6,192 nt of DNA from positions 1 to 6,192 of the forward strand of contig URZF01000095.1 of NCBI GenBank assembly GCA_900552255.1, in the 5' to 3' direction. The position numbers and the translations under genes were made by a program. The notes under the pieces were generated by a model. It was not told where the DNA came from. It did no database searches and saw only the letters and a program-made list of their open reading frames with translations. Below are positions 6,065-6,192 of this stretch, one piece after another (within the stretch, counting starts at the first letter, position 1; each line of letters opens with the position of its first letter). This DNA comes from an uncultured Eubacteriales bacterium (GTDB lineage: Bacteria > Bacillota > Clostridia > Oscillospirales > CAG-272).

Positions 6065-6085
6065 CGTGTGTTTACTTACATATAT

Positions 6086-6114
6086 ATTATATAATGGATT
6101 ATTCAAATATTCAA
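6086..6114 (-). promoter_or_regulatory. Promoter of the xpt-transporter operon
   Basis: The minus strand has TTGAAT (6114-6109), a 17-base spacer, and a perfect TATAAT (6091-6086). Predicted transcription starts near 6080, giving a leader of about 120-140 bases before xpt. The surroundings are AT-rich, and TTGAAT is repeated 8 bases further on (TTGAATATTTGAAT). The segment from 6115 to the right edge at 6192 shows no gene that I can support. Confidence 0.65.
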
Positions 6115-6192
6115 TACACATTATTCACAGTTTGCGACATAATATTTTACAATTTTTAGACACTTTGCACAAGTCCAAGCTTGACTTTCCTA

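Noticed and set aside
5976..6085. Canonical purine riboswitch upstream of xpt
   Set aside because: A GGATATGG segment near 6002-5995 and TATAAT-like sequence look superficially similar, but the GTTTCTACC and CCGTAAA core segments are missing and the terminator hairpin follows immediately, leaving no room for the remaining stems.
6144..6172. Second promoter-like pair TTGTGC-17-TAAAAT on the minus strand
   Set aside because: The -35 box matches at only three of six positions in an AT-rich region where such -10 boxes are common. The downstream promoter at 6114-6086 is better.
6171..6187. Bulged palindrome AAGTCCAAG/CTTGACTT near the right edge
   Set aside because: It has no loop, contains one bulge and lacks a T-run; it is too weak to call a terminator or operator, and the sequence beyond is not available.

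Overview
The window looks chromosomal and comes from a Gram-positive bacterium, most likely a clostridial Firmicute. The reasons are strong AGGAGG-type ribosome sites, a Bacillus-like Xpt, a NupNOPQ-like transporter, moderately GC-rich genes separated by AT-rich spacers, and sigma-A type promoters. A species cannot be named from this sequence.

All five confident genes lie on the minus strand and read right to left as one apparent operon. From 6192 leftward there is an AT-rich promoter region (-35/-10 at 6114-6086). A leader of about 120-140 nt follows, with a terminator-like hairpin and T-run (6022-5969). Then come xpt (5942-5370, xanthine phosphoribosyltransferase), a BMP-family substrate-binding lipoprotein (5291-4014), a twin-domain ABC ATPase (3995-2304), and two membrane permeases (2307-1195 and 1193-198). 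The ATPase and first permease overlap by 4 bases (ATGA), and the two permeases are 1 base apart. The transporter genes are therefore very probably co-transcribed and translationally coupled. The 78-base gap between xpt and the lipoprotein gene holds a 21-bp inverted repeat but no clear terminator.

As a pathway, the lipoprotein captures a purine nucleoside or base outside the cell and the ATPase and two permeases import it. Xpt converts xanthine (less well guanine) plus PRPP to the nucleotide. The transporter resembles the guanosine/purine nucleoside ABC systems of the NupNOPQ and PnrABCDE type; the exact substrate cannot be read from sequence.

Positions 1-197 contain no gene. They hold a compact cluster of signals pointing left: an inverted repeat, a near-consensus promoter (169-141), two strong hairpins (128-110 and 108-78), a short direct repeat, and a terminator-like hairpin with a T-run (57-38). 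A GGAGG lies at the very edge of the window. This looks like the leader of another minus-strand gene just outside, and possibly a dispersed palindromic repeat.

The least ordinary features are the xpt leader, which lacks the purine-riboswitch core yet has an attenuator-like hairpin and an embedded 27-codon reading frame, the hairpin-and-promoter cluster at the left end, and an Ala/Arg/Lys-rich insertion in the first nucleotide-binding domain of the ATPase. Nothing here proves a new system.
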